A DNA stretch of 14,350 bases from Ignavibacteriota bacterium (GTDB lineage: Bacteria; Bacteroidota; Ignavibacteria; Palsa-1295). A program made the position numbers and the translations under genes. Numbering within the stretch: the first letter of the stretch is position 1; every line of letters begins with the position of its first letter. The notes beneath the pieces were generated by a model, which ran no database searches, was not told where the DNA came from, and was given only the letters and a program-made list of their open reading frames with translations. Where the stretch lies: NCBI GenBank assembly GCA_025357895.1, contig JANYLL010000044.1, positions 1 to 14,350 of the forward strand, given 5' to 3'. Positions 1-7,335 of the stretch are shown here, piece by piece.

Positions 1-444
1 TCGCTCTCCGATCACATATTCCGTTGAGCCACCGCCAATATCTATCGTCAGTGACCTCTTTGCAAAAAAAGGCAACGCCTGAAGCATACCAAGATAGATC
101 AAACGACCTTCTTCAACACCGGAAATAATATCAATAGAAATTCCGACCTCTGCTCGTGCCCTGCGAATAAAGACTTCACGGTTCCCTGCTTCACGGATCG
201 CACTGGTTGCAATAGCTCGAATCGCCTTCACCTTTCTCGCAGCAATAATTGCCTTGAATCGGCGCAGACATGCAATACCGCGCTCCATAGCCTCTTCGGT
301 CAGAAGTTTCATATCAGCGCCGCTTTCACCAAGGCGCACCATCTCCTTCTCGCTGGCAATTACCGTGAACGAGCCGTTCAGCTTCGTCTCGGCAATGACG
401 AGATGAAAAGAATTTGTACCGAGATCAATAGCTGCAATGCGCAT
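1..444 (-). CDS. ppx: Exopolyphosphatase / pppGpp phosphohydrolase (Ppx/GppA family), partial
   Basis: This is the first 148 codons of a Ppx/GppA phosphatase; the 3' part lies beyond the left edge. The family releases orthophosphate from inorganic polyphosphate or converts pppGpp to ppGpp in the cytoplasm, using the ASKHA (actin/Hsp70-like) fold. Visible motifs are the phosphate-1 loop in AIDLGTNSFHLVIAE (residues 5-19), TSAIREAGNR (80-89), SGVEEGRLI (108-116, holding the expected catalytic Glu) and the phosphate-2 loop IDIGGGSTE (134-142). The ATG at 442-444 sits immediately before the hallmark IDLGTNS segment, as is usual, and no Shine-Dalgarno sequence precedes it. Only 3 bp separate it from the stop of the upstream DUF262 gene, so it probably depends on read-through or on a promoter inside that gene. 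Ppx and GppA specificities cannot be told apart from this fragment. Confidence 0.93.
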   Translation of the reverse strand, partial: MRIAAIDLGTNSFHLVIAETKLNGSFTVIASEKEMVRLGESGADMKLLTEEAMERGIACLRRFKAIIAARKVKAIRAIATSAIREAGNREVFIRRARAEVGISIDIISGVEEGRLIYLGMLQALPFFAKRSLTIDIGGGSTEYVIGER

Positions 445-447
445 TAA

Positions 448-2511
448 TTATTTGGCGAAAGCGATAAGTAACTCATCTTCGTAATCGCACTTTGTTAATG
501 CGGACTTTAAACGTCTAAATTTACTATTATTTCCAATATTTGCTTCAATAAAATAATTGTCCGATATTTTATAGGGAGTCCTCCAATCATTAGGATTAGA
601 ACTTATTTGGATAGTATTTTTCAATTCACTATTAAGGATTACATTTGGCTTTTCAACTAGAAGTCCACGAATGACATGATAGTACATTTTACTAATTTCT
701 TCAGCAATAATCTTTTCATCTTTAAAAATGAAATACCTGAGTTTTTTCCCTTTTGGGTCGGGGGAGCTGTAAATAGTGTACTCCTGTTCTGCCTCATCTT
801 CCGTAGAAATTTCAATATTCGGATATTCCCAAATTTCAAAGAATCTATTCAATAGTATCACATACCGATTCTTCAATTCTACCAAATCCCATTTTTCTAT
901 TTCATTCAAATAATGGTTTAACCAAAGACGACTAAATTTGTAACCTTGTTGCTTATCATCGGTATTCATATTTTTCTTTTCAAGGAACGTCTTATTGCCA
1001 AGACTACCATTATTACCTGAAAGAGTAAGATTTGCTATTGTATTTAGATATTTCTCTTTTATCACTAAAAATTCATGTGCTTCCAAAGAATCCTTCCATT
1101 TTCCATCAGGTTTTTGTGGAAAAATATGCTCTATGGTAATCTCTGGGTTATCAATAGACACATATTCACGATTATTAAAGTTTTCTAAAAGTTCTAAGAA
1201 ATAAACTCTATTTTTTGATTGAATATTATAGACGTCCTTCTCCCCTAGCGCACTTTCAATTTCAGTATTATTTGGGTATCTTTGTATGCCTTTCTTTTTA
1301 ATTAATGCTCTTTCTAACGAGTCGATATAATTGCTTTTCTGAATATCGTCGTATAATGTCATAAAGATTTTGTTTAGAGCATTTGTTTGAAGATTAACGA
1401 TAAATCGTCTCCAAGCATATGATTGGGTAAGTTTAAGTACTTTCAAAAATTCTTCGGTTGTAATAATGCTTTTTTTGTAGTCTTCATAAACTGGTATAAG
1501 AAAAGGAAAAGAAACGTTCATTTCAAGTCTATTAATGTAACTTAGCTCTCTTTGTATCTCTATATTAGGCTCATTATTTGGATTAATAAGTTTGTTATAA
1601 TGGAAAGAAAAATCTCTTATCTCTTTTAAATTTGTATCATAAAACATCTTGCTCCGATCTGCAAAAATATTCTTGAATTCTTCATAAACTTTATTCTTAT
1701 TAGGAATTTTTTTATTTTTTAAAGTAAGATAATCTCTAATAAATTCTGAGACTCTACTCTCTTCCTTCTCCTTATCTTTAGCATTATTTTCAATAACCTC
1801 CCAATACTCTTCAAAAATTCGTATCTGTTCTTTTGGCTCTAATCCCATCAATATATAGTTGCGAATCAAATCAGCTTGTGATAATTCCAGCCCTGTAGAG
1901 TTTAGGCTTTCAAAGATTCTCTGCGGATCATCTTTACCTCTTTCTAAAGAAATTTCTACAAACAGGAGGCTATTTAAGCCGTTAAGGATAAATTCAAAAT
2001 TATCGGCTGTTATGTTGCCCGTAAATATCTTATAATTTTCAATTACTTTTGAGTATTCTCCATATACGCTTGCATCGTCTGTAGCTAGTAAGAACTTAAA
2101 AGCTTTCGCATTCATGTCCGTCTGTTTCAACTTGAGTTTGCTACTATCTTCTTTTACAAATTTATTAACAAGATAAGTCTCATTAATCTCATTTGCTTTT
2201 TCTTCCATTCCATTAGACATTGCAAACTTATATAGCGCCAAATAGAGTAATGATATTGTTGTCAGTCGTTGCTGTCCGTCGATAACAACAAGTGGCTTAA
2301 CTTCAGTGGAAGTATAGACTCCATCGTGGATAAATACAATGCTCCCTACGAAATGGCTTTTACCTTGTAGTTTTCCAACATCAACGATATCCTTAAAAAG
2401 CTGCTTACATTGGTGCTCTGTCCAATCATAATTCCTTTGATAAACAGGAATGACAAATTGCGTTTTTGTTTGCGACAAAAAACTATTAAGTAATACTTGG
2501 TGTGCTTCCAT
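448..2511 (-). CDS. DUF262 + DUF1524 (HNH) GmrSD-like protein, probable type IV restriction/anti-phage nuclease
   Basis: The protein has 687 residues. An N-terminal DUF262 (ParB/Srx-like, GmrS-type) domain shows IPVYQRNYDW (21-30), VIDGQQRLTTI (77-87) and the diagnostic PQRIFESLNSTGLELSQADL block (196-215). A helical middle follows. A DUF1524 (GmrD-type) HNH nuclease then shows EHIFPQ (461-466) and NTIANLTLSGNNGSLGNK (490-507). Family knowledge: in GmrSD, BrxU and SspE the DUF262 part uses NTP hydrolysis to control the HNH nuclease, which cleaves modified or phosphorothioated phage DNA; the target here is unknown. The last 110 or so residues (about 577-687) form a separate alpha/beta-looking region that I cannot name. 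The gene is much more A+T-rich than its neighbours (15% G+C at 1681-1740, against about 55% at 3001-3060 in rho), which suggests transfer. It sits between rho and ppx, with its own candidate promoter and no visible methyltransferase or other restriction partner. A standalone role is inferred. Confidence 0.88.
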   Translation of the reverse strand: MEAHQVLLNSFLSQTKTQFVIPVYQRNYDWTEHQCKQLFKDIVDVGKLQGKSHFVGSIVFIHDGVYTSTEVKPLVVIDGQQRLTTISLLYLALYKFAMSNGMEEKANEINETYLVNKFVKEDSSKLKLKQTDMNAKAFKFLLATDDASVYGEYSKVIENYKIFTGNITADNFEFILNGLNSLLFVEISLERGKDDPQRIFESLNSTGLELSQADLIRNYILMGLEPKEQIRIFEEYWEVIENNAKDKEKEESRVSEFIRDYLTLKNKKIPNKNKVYEEFKNIFADRSKMFYDTNLKEIRDFSFHYNKLINPNNEPNIEIQRELSYINRLEMNVSFPFLIPVYEDYKKSIITTEEFLKVLKLTQSYAWRRFIVNLQTNALNKIFMTLYDDIQKSNYIDSLERALIKKKGIQRYPNNTEIESALGEKDVYNIQSKNRVYFLELLENFNNREYVSIDNPEITIEHIFPQKPDGKWKDSLEAHEFLVIKEKYLNTIANLTLSGNNGSLGNKTFLEKKNMNTDDKQQGYKFSRLWLNHYLNEIEKWDLVELKNRYVILLNRFFEIWEYPNIEISTEDEAEQEYTIYSSPDPKGKKLRYFIFKDEKIIAEEISKMYYHVIRGLLVEKPNVILNSELKNTIQISSNPNDWRTPYKISDNYFIEANIGNNSKFRRLKSALTKCDYEDELLIAFAK

Positions 2512-2530
2512 AAAAAAAATTAATTCTATG

Positions 2531-2538
2531 CAAAGATA
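2531..2538 (-). promoter_or_regulatory. Candidate Bacteroidetes-type -7 box for the DUF262/DUF1524 gene
   Basis: The minus strand reads TATCTTTG, an exact TAnnTTTG match, 19 nt upstream of the ATG at 2511, implying a leader of roughly 12-15 nt. No convincing -33 TTTG lies at the usual spacing, and the sequence before the ATG is a T/A run without a Shine-Dalgarno. Such octamers also occur by chance (one lies inside this gene at 1277-1284), so position is the main support. Confidence 0.45.
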
Positions 2539-2582
2539 CGGAACCCCTCAAAGAGAAGGGTAAAATGCGAGAGGGTGGAAGG

Positions 2583-2608
2583 AGCTATACTACCGGCACT
2601 ATATAGCT
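2583..2608 (-). other. Inverted repeat in the rho-DUF262 gap, possible 3' hairpin of the rho transcript
   Basis: Perfect 7-bp arms (AGCTATA and TATAGCT) flank a 12-nt loop, starting 53 nt after the rho stop. No U-run follows on the minus strand, so this is not a classical intrinsic terminator. It may stabilise the 3' end or be chance. Nothing else was recognised in the gap from 2512 to 2660. Confidence 0.3.
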
Positions 2609-2660
2609 TTAATGCCTATGTGGTTCAGCAACATACCTCCCTTACTCTTATTATTCTCTT

Positions 2661-3944
2661 TTAACTCGACATACTTCTCAAGAACTCCTTATTTGTTTTG
2701 GTGCCGCGCATTTTGTCGAGGAGGAATTCCATTCCATCGACAGGGTTAAGATCGGAGAGAAATTTGCGTAAGATGTAAATTCTGTTGAGTTCGTCTGCAC
2801 TTAGGAGAAGTTCTTCTTTTCTTGTGCTGGACATATTCAAATTGATCGCCGGGAAAATTCTGCGATCGGCAAGTTTGCGGTCGAGCATGATTTCCATGTT
2901 GCCCGTACCTTTGAACTCTTCAAAGATAACTTCATCCATTCTTGAACCTGTTTCGACAAGTGCCGTTGCGATGATCGTCAGCGATCCGCCTTCTTCGATA
3001 TTACGCGCAGCTCCGAAGAAACGCTTAGGCTTATGCAATGCATTGGCATCCACACCACCGGAAAGAATTTTCCCTGAATGCGGAGTTACGGTGTTATGAG
3101 CACGAGCAAGACGCGTGATCGAATCAAGCAAGATGACCACATCCTGTTTCGATTCGGTAAGACGTTTTGCTTTTTCAATTACCATCTCAGCAACCTGAAC
3201 GTGACGTTCTGGCGGTTCATCAAATGTCGAAGCAATAACTTCAGCACGAACTGAACGCTCCATATCAGTTACTTCTTCAGGACGTTCATCTATTAGAAGA
3301 ACAATAAGTTTAATTTCCGGATGATTACGGACAATGGAGTTTGCAATTTTTTGCAGAATAATTGTCTTTCCGGATTTTGGTTGCGAGACGATAAGTCCGC
3401 GCTGGCCTTTACCGATCGGGCTGACGATATCCATGATGCGCATGGAGTATTCACCAGGGGAAGTTTCGAGTACGATCTGCTTTGTCGGATAGAGCGGTGT
3501 CAGATTATCGAAGAGCGCACGTTCCCGTGCATAATCGACAGGCTGATAATTTATTTTATCAACTTTCAGAAGCGCGAAAAATCTTTCGCCGTCTTTCGGC
3601 GGACGTACTGAACCTTCAACGGTATCACCGGTGCGAAGATTAAATTTTTTGACTTGTGAAGGAGATACATAGATATCATCAGCCGAAGATAGATAATTAT
3701 AATCGGTTGAGCGCAGGAAGCCATAGCCATCAGGCAAAAGTTCGAGAACGCCCGAAGCCAGTGATCCGCTTTCTTCTTCTTTACCATTAATGGTAGTAAC
3801 TTTTTGTTTGCCTGCATCGGCTTCTAAAATGCGGAAAATAAGATCCTGCTTTCGGAGGTCCTGGAATCCATCGATGCCAAAGGTCTTGGCGATCTCGTTG
3901 AGTTCTACGATCTTTTTTGATTTTAATTCAACTGCATTAAGCAT
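2661..3944 (-). CDS. rho: Transcription termination factor Rho
   Basis: This 427-residue protein is the hexameric RNA-dependent ATPase/helicase that ends transcription of untranslated RNA. Residues 1-45 form the Rho N-terminal helical domain. The cold-shock-like primary RNA-binding domain follows, with the RNP1-like DGYGFLRS (72-79). The RecA-type motor carries Walker A SQPKSGKT (187-194), Walker B VVILLDSITRLARAHN (269-284), the Q-loop SGKILSGGVDANAL (290-303), KRFFGAARNIEEGGSLTIIA (307-326) and the R-loop region FEEFKGTGNME (341-351). The length is close to E. coli Rho (419) and lacks the large N-terminal insertion of many Bacteroidetes. The SQPKSGKT P-loop differs slightly from the APPKAGKT form but keeps the GKT core. 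The ATG at 3942-3944 gives the standard N-terminus and has no Shine-Dalgarno. The gene has its own promoter box and a long leader, consistent with separate, possibly autogenous, control. Confidence 0.98.
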   Translation of the reverse strand: MLNAVELKSKKIVELNEIAKTFGIDGFQDLRKQDLIFRILEADAGKQKVTTINGKEEESGSLASGVLELLPDGYGFLRSTDYNYLSSADDIYVSPSQVKKFNLRTGDTVEGSVRPPKDGERFFALLKVDKINYQPVDYARERALFDNLTPLYPTKQIVLETSPGEYSMRIMDIVSPIGKGQRGLIVSQPKSGKTIILQKIANSIVRNHPEIKLIVLLIDERPEEVTDMERSVRAEVIASTFDEPPERHVQVAEMVIEKAKRLTESKQDVVILLDSITRLARAHNTVTPHSGKILSGGVDANALHKPKRFFGAARNIEEGGSLTIIATALVETGSRMDEVIFEEFKGTGNMEIMLDRKLADRRIFPAINLNMSSTRKEELLLSADELNRIYILRKFLSDLNPVDGMEFLLDKMRGTKTNKEFLRSMSS

Positions 3945-4157
3945 GATAAATAGAGTAACTTTTGAGAATAAACGTGGTAAAAAAACTGAGATTAAATAGA
4001 GCGGGTTAGGGGCAACAAATTCGTCCTAAACCATTGAAATCCTTCAAGAAACGGGGTCGTAAATCGGGTTATTCTGCCTTGGTCACAAGCCTAAATTGGC
4101 AGAGGAGCTATTAGATTAAATCGAAGTTTCTTAAGGAGATGTATCTTCTTGGTAATG
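3945..4157 (-). promoter_or_regulatory. Long structured 5' leader of rho, candidate cis-regulatory RNA
   Basis: Between the rho promoter box and the ATG lie about 205 transcribed nt with no plausible open frame. On the minus strand CCTTAAGAAAC (4126-4136) can pair with GTTTCTTGAAGG (4041-4052), giving 11 bp with one bulged G. That stem encloses a perfect 6-bp stem TCTGCC/GGCAGA (4098-4103 with 4073-4078). A further stem GGTTTAGG/CCTAACCC (4025-4032 with 4003-4010, 7 of 8 pairs) follows. A short hairpin at 4133-4150 shares bases with the outer stem, so the two would compete. A T7 tract lies about 17 nt after the last stem. E. coli rho is autoregulated through its leader. I recognise no known riboswitch here, and the pairings were found by eye, not by energy calculation. 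Confidence 0.45.
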
Positions 4158-4165
4158 CAAATATA
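4158..4165 (-). promoter_or_regulatory. Candidate Bacteroidetes-type -7 box for rho
   Basis: The minus strand reads TATATTTG, matching TAnnTTTG, just after the folC stop at 4214 and about 215 nt before the rho start. Transcription would begin near 4150-4153. No clear -33 TTTG is present at the usual distance. The placement between folC and a long non-coding leader supports a separate rho transcript. Confidence 0.5.
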
Positions 4166-4213
4166 CGGAATTTTTGACTAAATGTTTCGAAAATGGAAAT
4201 TTAAATATTCAGA

Positions 4214-5467
4214 CTACTCAGTATTTTCGACTTCTTTCAAAAAATCTCCAACTACAAAATGTGATCCTGTAAGTAATAACGTATCTCCGCTTTTTGCAAT
4301 CCTAATTGCTTCATCAACTCCTGTTTTCGGAGTCGTTGATACGATTGTCTTTAATCCTTCTTTTTTTGCTAATTCTGCTAATTCAATACTGGAAATTGCC
4401 CGATGAGAATTTGCTGTAACAGAAACAAAGCTTGAGGCAAACTCCTTTATCTCTTTCAATATAATTTCAATATCTTTATCTTTTGCAAAGCCTGCTATCA
4501 CGATCGGCTTAATATTATTATTAATAAAATATTTTTTCACATATTTAAATGCATCAGAATTATGGCCTACATCTAAAATCAGGTTCACTTTATTTTTTCG
4601 AGCAGGAAAATAATCGTATTCTTCCATTCGACCACGCAGTCCGGTAAGTTTTTGCGTCGAGCCAATTCCTTCAATGCTTAGATTTATTTTTAATGGAAGT
4701 GCAATGTTTTCAATAGTAGCGAGAACTGTTCGTAAGTTCTGTTCTTGATGACTTCCTAATAAAGGCGATCTTAACGTTTCATATTCTGCAGGAGTCAAAT
4801 ATTCATCTGTAAAAATAATTGGCGAGTTTAATTCTTTAGCTTTCTTTATAAATACTTCTTTCAGTTCGCCTCTGACATTCACTATCGCAGCGACATCAGG
4901 CTTCATAATTCCGGCTTTCTCACCCGAAATCTCTTGAAGTGTGTTGCCAAGTTGGGCAGTATGCTCCAGACTGATCGAAGTAACAACTGTCGCAAGCGGT
5001 CTCTCTAAAACGTTAGTAGCATCAAGTCTTCCTCCGAGACCCGTTTCAATGACTGCAACCTCAACTCCACTATCGGCAAAATAGGCAAAAGCTAATGCCG
5101 TTGTTACTTCAAAGAACGTTGCATGAAGCCGATCTACATCTTTCCATATTTTTTCAAGGAATAAAGTTATGTAGTCTTCGCTGATAAACTCGCCATTAAT
5201 TTTAATTCGTTCTCGAAAATCGACCAAATGCGGTGATGTGTAGAGACCTGTTTTATATGTATTCGCCTGAAGCGCAGCCGCAAGCATTGCCGAAACACTT
5301 CCTTTTCCATTGCTTCCGGCAACATGGATACTTTCGATTTTTTTATGAGGATCACCTAAGAGAGAAAGCAACTCACGGATATTATCTAATCCGAGTTTCA
5401 TTCCTGTGAACTCTAACGAAAGCAGTTCATCGAGTGATTTACGATATGCTGATTTACGTTGCAACAA
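4214..5467 (-). CDS. folC: Bifunctional folylpolyglutamate synthase / dihydrofolate synthase FolC
   Basis: FolC is a Mur-ligase-type enzyme that adds glutamate to folates (and to dihydropteroate) using ATP in the cytoplasm. From the chosen start the protein has 417 residues, typical of the family. Motifs, with offsets from that start: LGLDNIRELLSLLG (about 25-38), P-loop AGSNGKGS (50-57), TSPHL (77-81), FFEVTTALAF (118-127), ETGLGGRLDATN (141-152), SLEHTAQLGNTLQEISGEKAGI (166-187; listed by its ends only as the omega-type loop), RGRMEEY (278-284), LDVGHNSDAF (298-307) and LTGSHFVVGDF (399-409). The frame stays open upstream to a TTG at 5504-5506, but FolC proteins normally begin about 15-20 residues before GxKLGLDN. 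One of the tandem TTG codons at 5465-5467 or 5462-5464 therefore fits better. There is no ATG in this region. The gene overlaps the recN 3' end by 11-14 bp, so translational coupling is likely. Confidence 0.95.
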   Translation of the reverse strand: MLQRKSAYRKSLDELLSLEFTGMKLGLDNIRELLSLLGDPHKKIESIHVAGSNGKGSVSAMLAAALQANTYKTGLYTSPHLVDFRERIKINGEFISEDYITLFLEKIWKDVDRLHATFFEVTTALAFAYFADSGVEVAVIETGLGGRLDATNVLERPLATVVTSISLEHTAQLGNTLQEISGEKAGIMKPDVAAIVNVRGELKEVFIKKAKELNSPIIFTDEYLTPAEYETLRSPLLGSHQEQNLRTVLATIENIALPLKINLSIEGIGSTQKLTGLRGRMEEYDYFPARKNKVNLILDVGHNSDAFKYVKKYFINNNIKPIVIAGFAKDKDIEIILKEIKEFASSFVSVTANSHRAISSIELAELAKKEGLKTIVSTTPKTGVDEAIRIAKSGDTLLLTGSHFVVGDFLKEVENTE

Positions 5468-7181
5468 GTATGCGGGCTTCTTTGAGAAGTGATCGAGCTG
5501 CTTCAAGAGAATGATCCGTTACTTTAGATCCGGAGATTAGCCTGGCAATTTCTTCTTCATGCTCAGATTTTGAAAGTGTTCTTAATGCAGATGAGGTGAC
5601 TTCGCTGACAGATGATTTTTCTACTAAATAATGCGTATCGGCAAATGCGGCAATCTGTCCTAAGTGCGTGATCGCAATGATCTGATGTTTATTTGCAAGG
5701 GCTTTCATTGCTTTGCCTACTTGTTGTGCGATACGTCCGGAAATACCCGAATCAATTTCATCAAAGATCATAAGAGGGATTTTATCCCCTGCCGAAAGAA
5801 CTGTTTTTAGAGCCAGCATAATACGCGACACTTCCCCGCCGGAAGCAACTTTGATAAGTGGTTTCGGTTCTTCACCTTTATTCGTTGAAATGAAAAATTC
5901 TACTCTATCAAATCCTTTTTTGGTTGCTGAATAATTCTTGCCGTTAATTGATATTGGAGTGATCCATGAATCTTTCGTTTCTTGAATTTCAAAATTAATT
6001 CTGAACTTTCCATTCTCTATGCCCAGCTCTACTAATTCATCAATGATCTTTTTCTCGAATTTCTGTGCAGCTTTTATTCTTGCTTCACTTAAAGATATTC
6101 CGGCTGTCGTTGCCTTTGCTTGTATTTTTTTCAGATCCTTATTTACTGACTCGATCTTTTCGTCAATGTTAGAAGCAGGTCCTAACTGATCTTGCAGTTT
6201 TAAATACATTGCAATAATATCGGATAAAGTGGGTCCGTATTTTTTCTTTAACCTTGTTATTGCAACTTGTCTGCTGCGAAGTTCTTGCAAACGCTGCGGC
6301 TGAAGATCAATTTGACCGGCGTAATGCGAAAGTGAATGAGCAAGTTCGTCGACTGTTGCGATTGCCGATTGCAATTCATGCGATTGCTCATCAAAATGGG
6401 AATCGATCTTCCGCAATCGTTCAAGTGCAGCTTTTGCTTTAGATAATCGCAGATGCACTGCATTATCTCCTTCATAAAGTAATTCATGAAGTTCAGAGGT
6501 TAAATTACGAAGCTCTTCTGAATTTTCGAGGATTGAAAGTTCTCGCTCTATCTTTTCATCCTCACCCGATTTGGGATCGACTGTTTTAATTTCATTAAGT
6601 TGAAATTCATAGAAATCCCGTTCTTTTGCAATTCGATCTTTATTATTCAAAAGATCTTCCAATCCTTTTTTCACAGAACTAAATTCATCAAAAATTACCG
6701 CAAAACCTTTACGTTCAATTTGAAGTCCGGCATATTCATCTAAGAAATCAATATGTCGTTCCGGGTGGAGAAGGGATTGATGCTCATGCTGTCCATGCAG
6801 ATCGATAAGAGCAGCACCGAGTTCTTTTAAGACGGAAATACTTGCCGGCGTATCATTGATGAATGCCCTCGCTGCACTTTTTTGGTTGATCTCTCTGCGA
6901 ATAATAAGTTCAGCGTCAGTTGATTCAATTCCGTTTGAGGTAAGAAATTTTTTTATTTCCGGAAGTAAAGTAATATCAAATTCGGCTTCTACGATAGCTT
7001 TAGTTTCGCCTCTTCGGATAAGATCGGCTGAAGCACGCTCTCCGATAAGAAGGCTTATTGCGTCCATCAGGATGGTTTTTCCTGCTCCGGTTTCGCCGGT
7101 AATAATAGCAAGGCCACGGTCAAAAGTAACCGTGATCTCTTCGATCAATGCATAATTTTTTATATAAAGCGAACGGAGCAT
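5454..7181 (-). CDS. recN: DNA repair protein RecN (SMC-like ATPase)
   Basis: RecN is an SMC-like ATPase that acts at double-strand breaks during RecA-dependent repair. The protein has 575 residues, close to the usual 550-560. Walker A is GETGAGKT (29-36) in the N-terminal half of the ABC head, followed by RGETKAIVEAEF (57-68) and LIDLHGQHEHQSLL (125-138), which are typical of RecN. Residues about 155-380 are the coiled-coil arms, rich in E, K, L and Q. The C-terminal half has the ABC signature VASGGEVSR (445-453), Walker B MIFDEIDSGISG (471-482) and the switch ITHL (504-507). The ATG at 7179-7181 gives the normal N-terminus (YIKNYALIEE). The stop lies inside folC, so recN and folC form a tight pair. 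No promoter box was found immediately upstream; a repeat-rich gap separates it from rplS. Confidence 0.97.
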   Translation of the reverse strand: MLRSLYIKNYALIEEITVTFDRGLAIITGETGAGKTILMDAISLLIGERASADLIRRGETKAIVEAEFDITLLPEIKKFLTSNGIESTDAELIIRREINQKSAARAFINDTPASISVLKELGAALIDLHGQHEHQSLLHPERHIDFLDEYAGLQIERKGFAVIFDEFSSVKKGLEDLLNNKDRIAKERDFYEFQLNEIKTVDPKSGEDEKIERELSILENSEELRNLTSELHELLYEGDNAVHLRLSKAKAALERLRKIDSHFDEQSHELQSAIATVDELAHSLSHYAGQIDLQPQRLQELRSRQVAITRLKKKYGPTLSDIIAMYLKLQDQLGPASNIDEKIESVNKDLKKIQAKATTAGISLSEARIKAAQKFEKKIIDELVELGIENGKFRINFEIQETKDSWITPISINGKNYSATKKGFDRVEFFISTNKGEEPKPLIKVASGGEVSRIMLALKTVLSAGDKIPLMIFDEIDSGISGRIAQQVGKAMKALANKHQIIAITHLGQIAAFADTHYLVEKSSVSEVTSSALRTLSKSEHEEEIARLISGSKVTDHSLEAARSLLKEARILVAT

Positions 7182-7190
7182 GGGGGCATT

Positions 7191-7263
7191 CGTTAGTCGG
7201 TAGTCATTAGTTGTTAGCAGAATAAATTACACACGACTAATAACAAATGACTAATAACAAACG
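7191..7263. repeat. Imperfect inverted repeat with a tandem 14-mer, upstream of recN
   Basis: The arm at 7191-7217 and the reverse complement of 7237-7263 agree at about 21 of 27 positions around a 19-nt A+T-rich spacer. Within the right arm the 14-mer GACTAATAACAAA(T/C) occurs twice in tandem (7235-7248 and 7249-7262), differing only at the last base. The TTAGTCATT/TTGTTATTAGT wording resembles short low-complexity interspersed repeats known in some bacteria such as cyanobacteria. It lies only 10 bp from the recN start, so it would be in the recN leader or promoter. Confidence 0.6.
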
Positions 7264-7296
7264 TTAAGTTTACCCTTGAATAGAAAAGAATATGAT

Positions 7297-7322
7297 GTTA
7301 GCAAAGACCTCTTTCTGCTAAC
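7297..7322 (-). terminator. Terminator-like hairpin after rplS
   Basis: GTTAGCA and TGCTAAC form a perfect 7-bp stem, extendable by AAAG/CTTT pairing past one bulged base. It begins 14 nt after the rplS stop. Downstream on the minus strand the sequence is T-rich but broken (ATCATATTCTTTTC), so termination may be weak or Rho-assisted. Confidence 0.5.
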
Positions 7323-7335
7323 GAACGCCTAAAGC

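Noticed and set aside
1277..1284. TATCTTTG on the plus strand, matching the -7 box
   Set aside because: It lies inside the DUF262/DUF1524 coding region and points away from any plus-strand gene, so it is treated as a chance match.
4214..5506. FolC starting at the TTG at 5504-5506
   Set aside because: This start adds 13 residues not expected in the family and increases the recN overlap to 53 bp. The tandem TTG codons nearer the recN stop fit FolC length better, though the longer form is not excluded.
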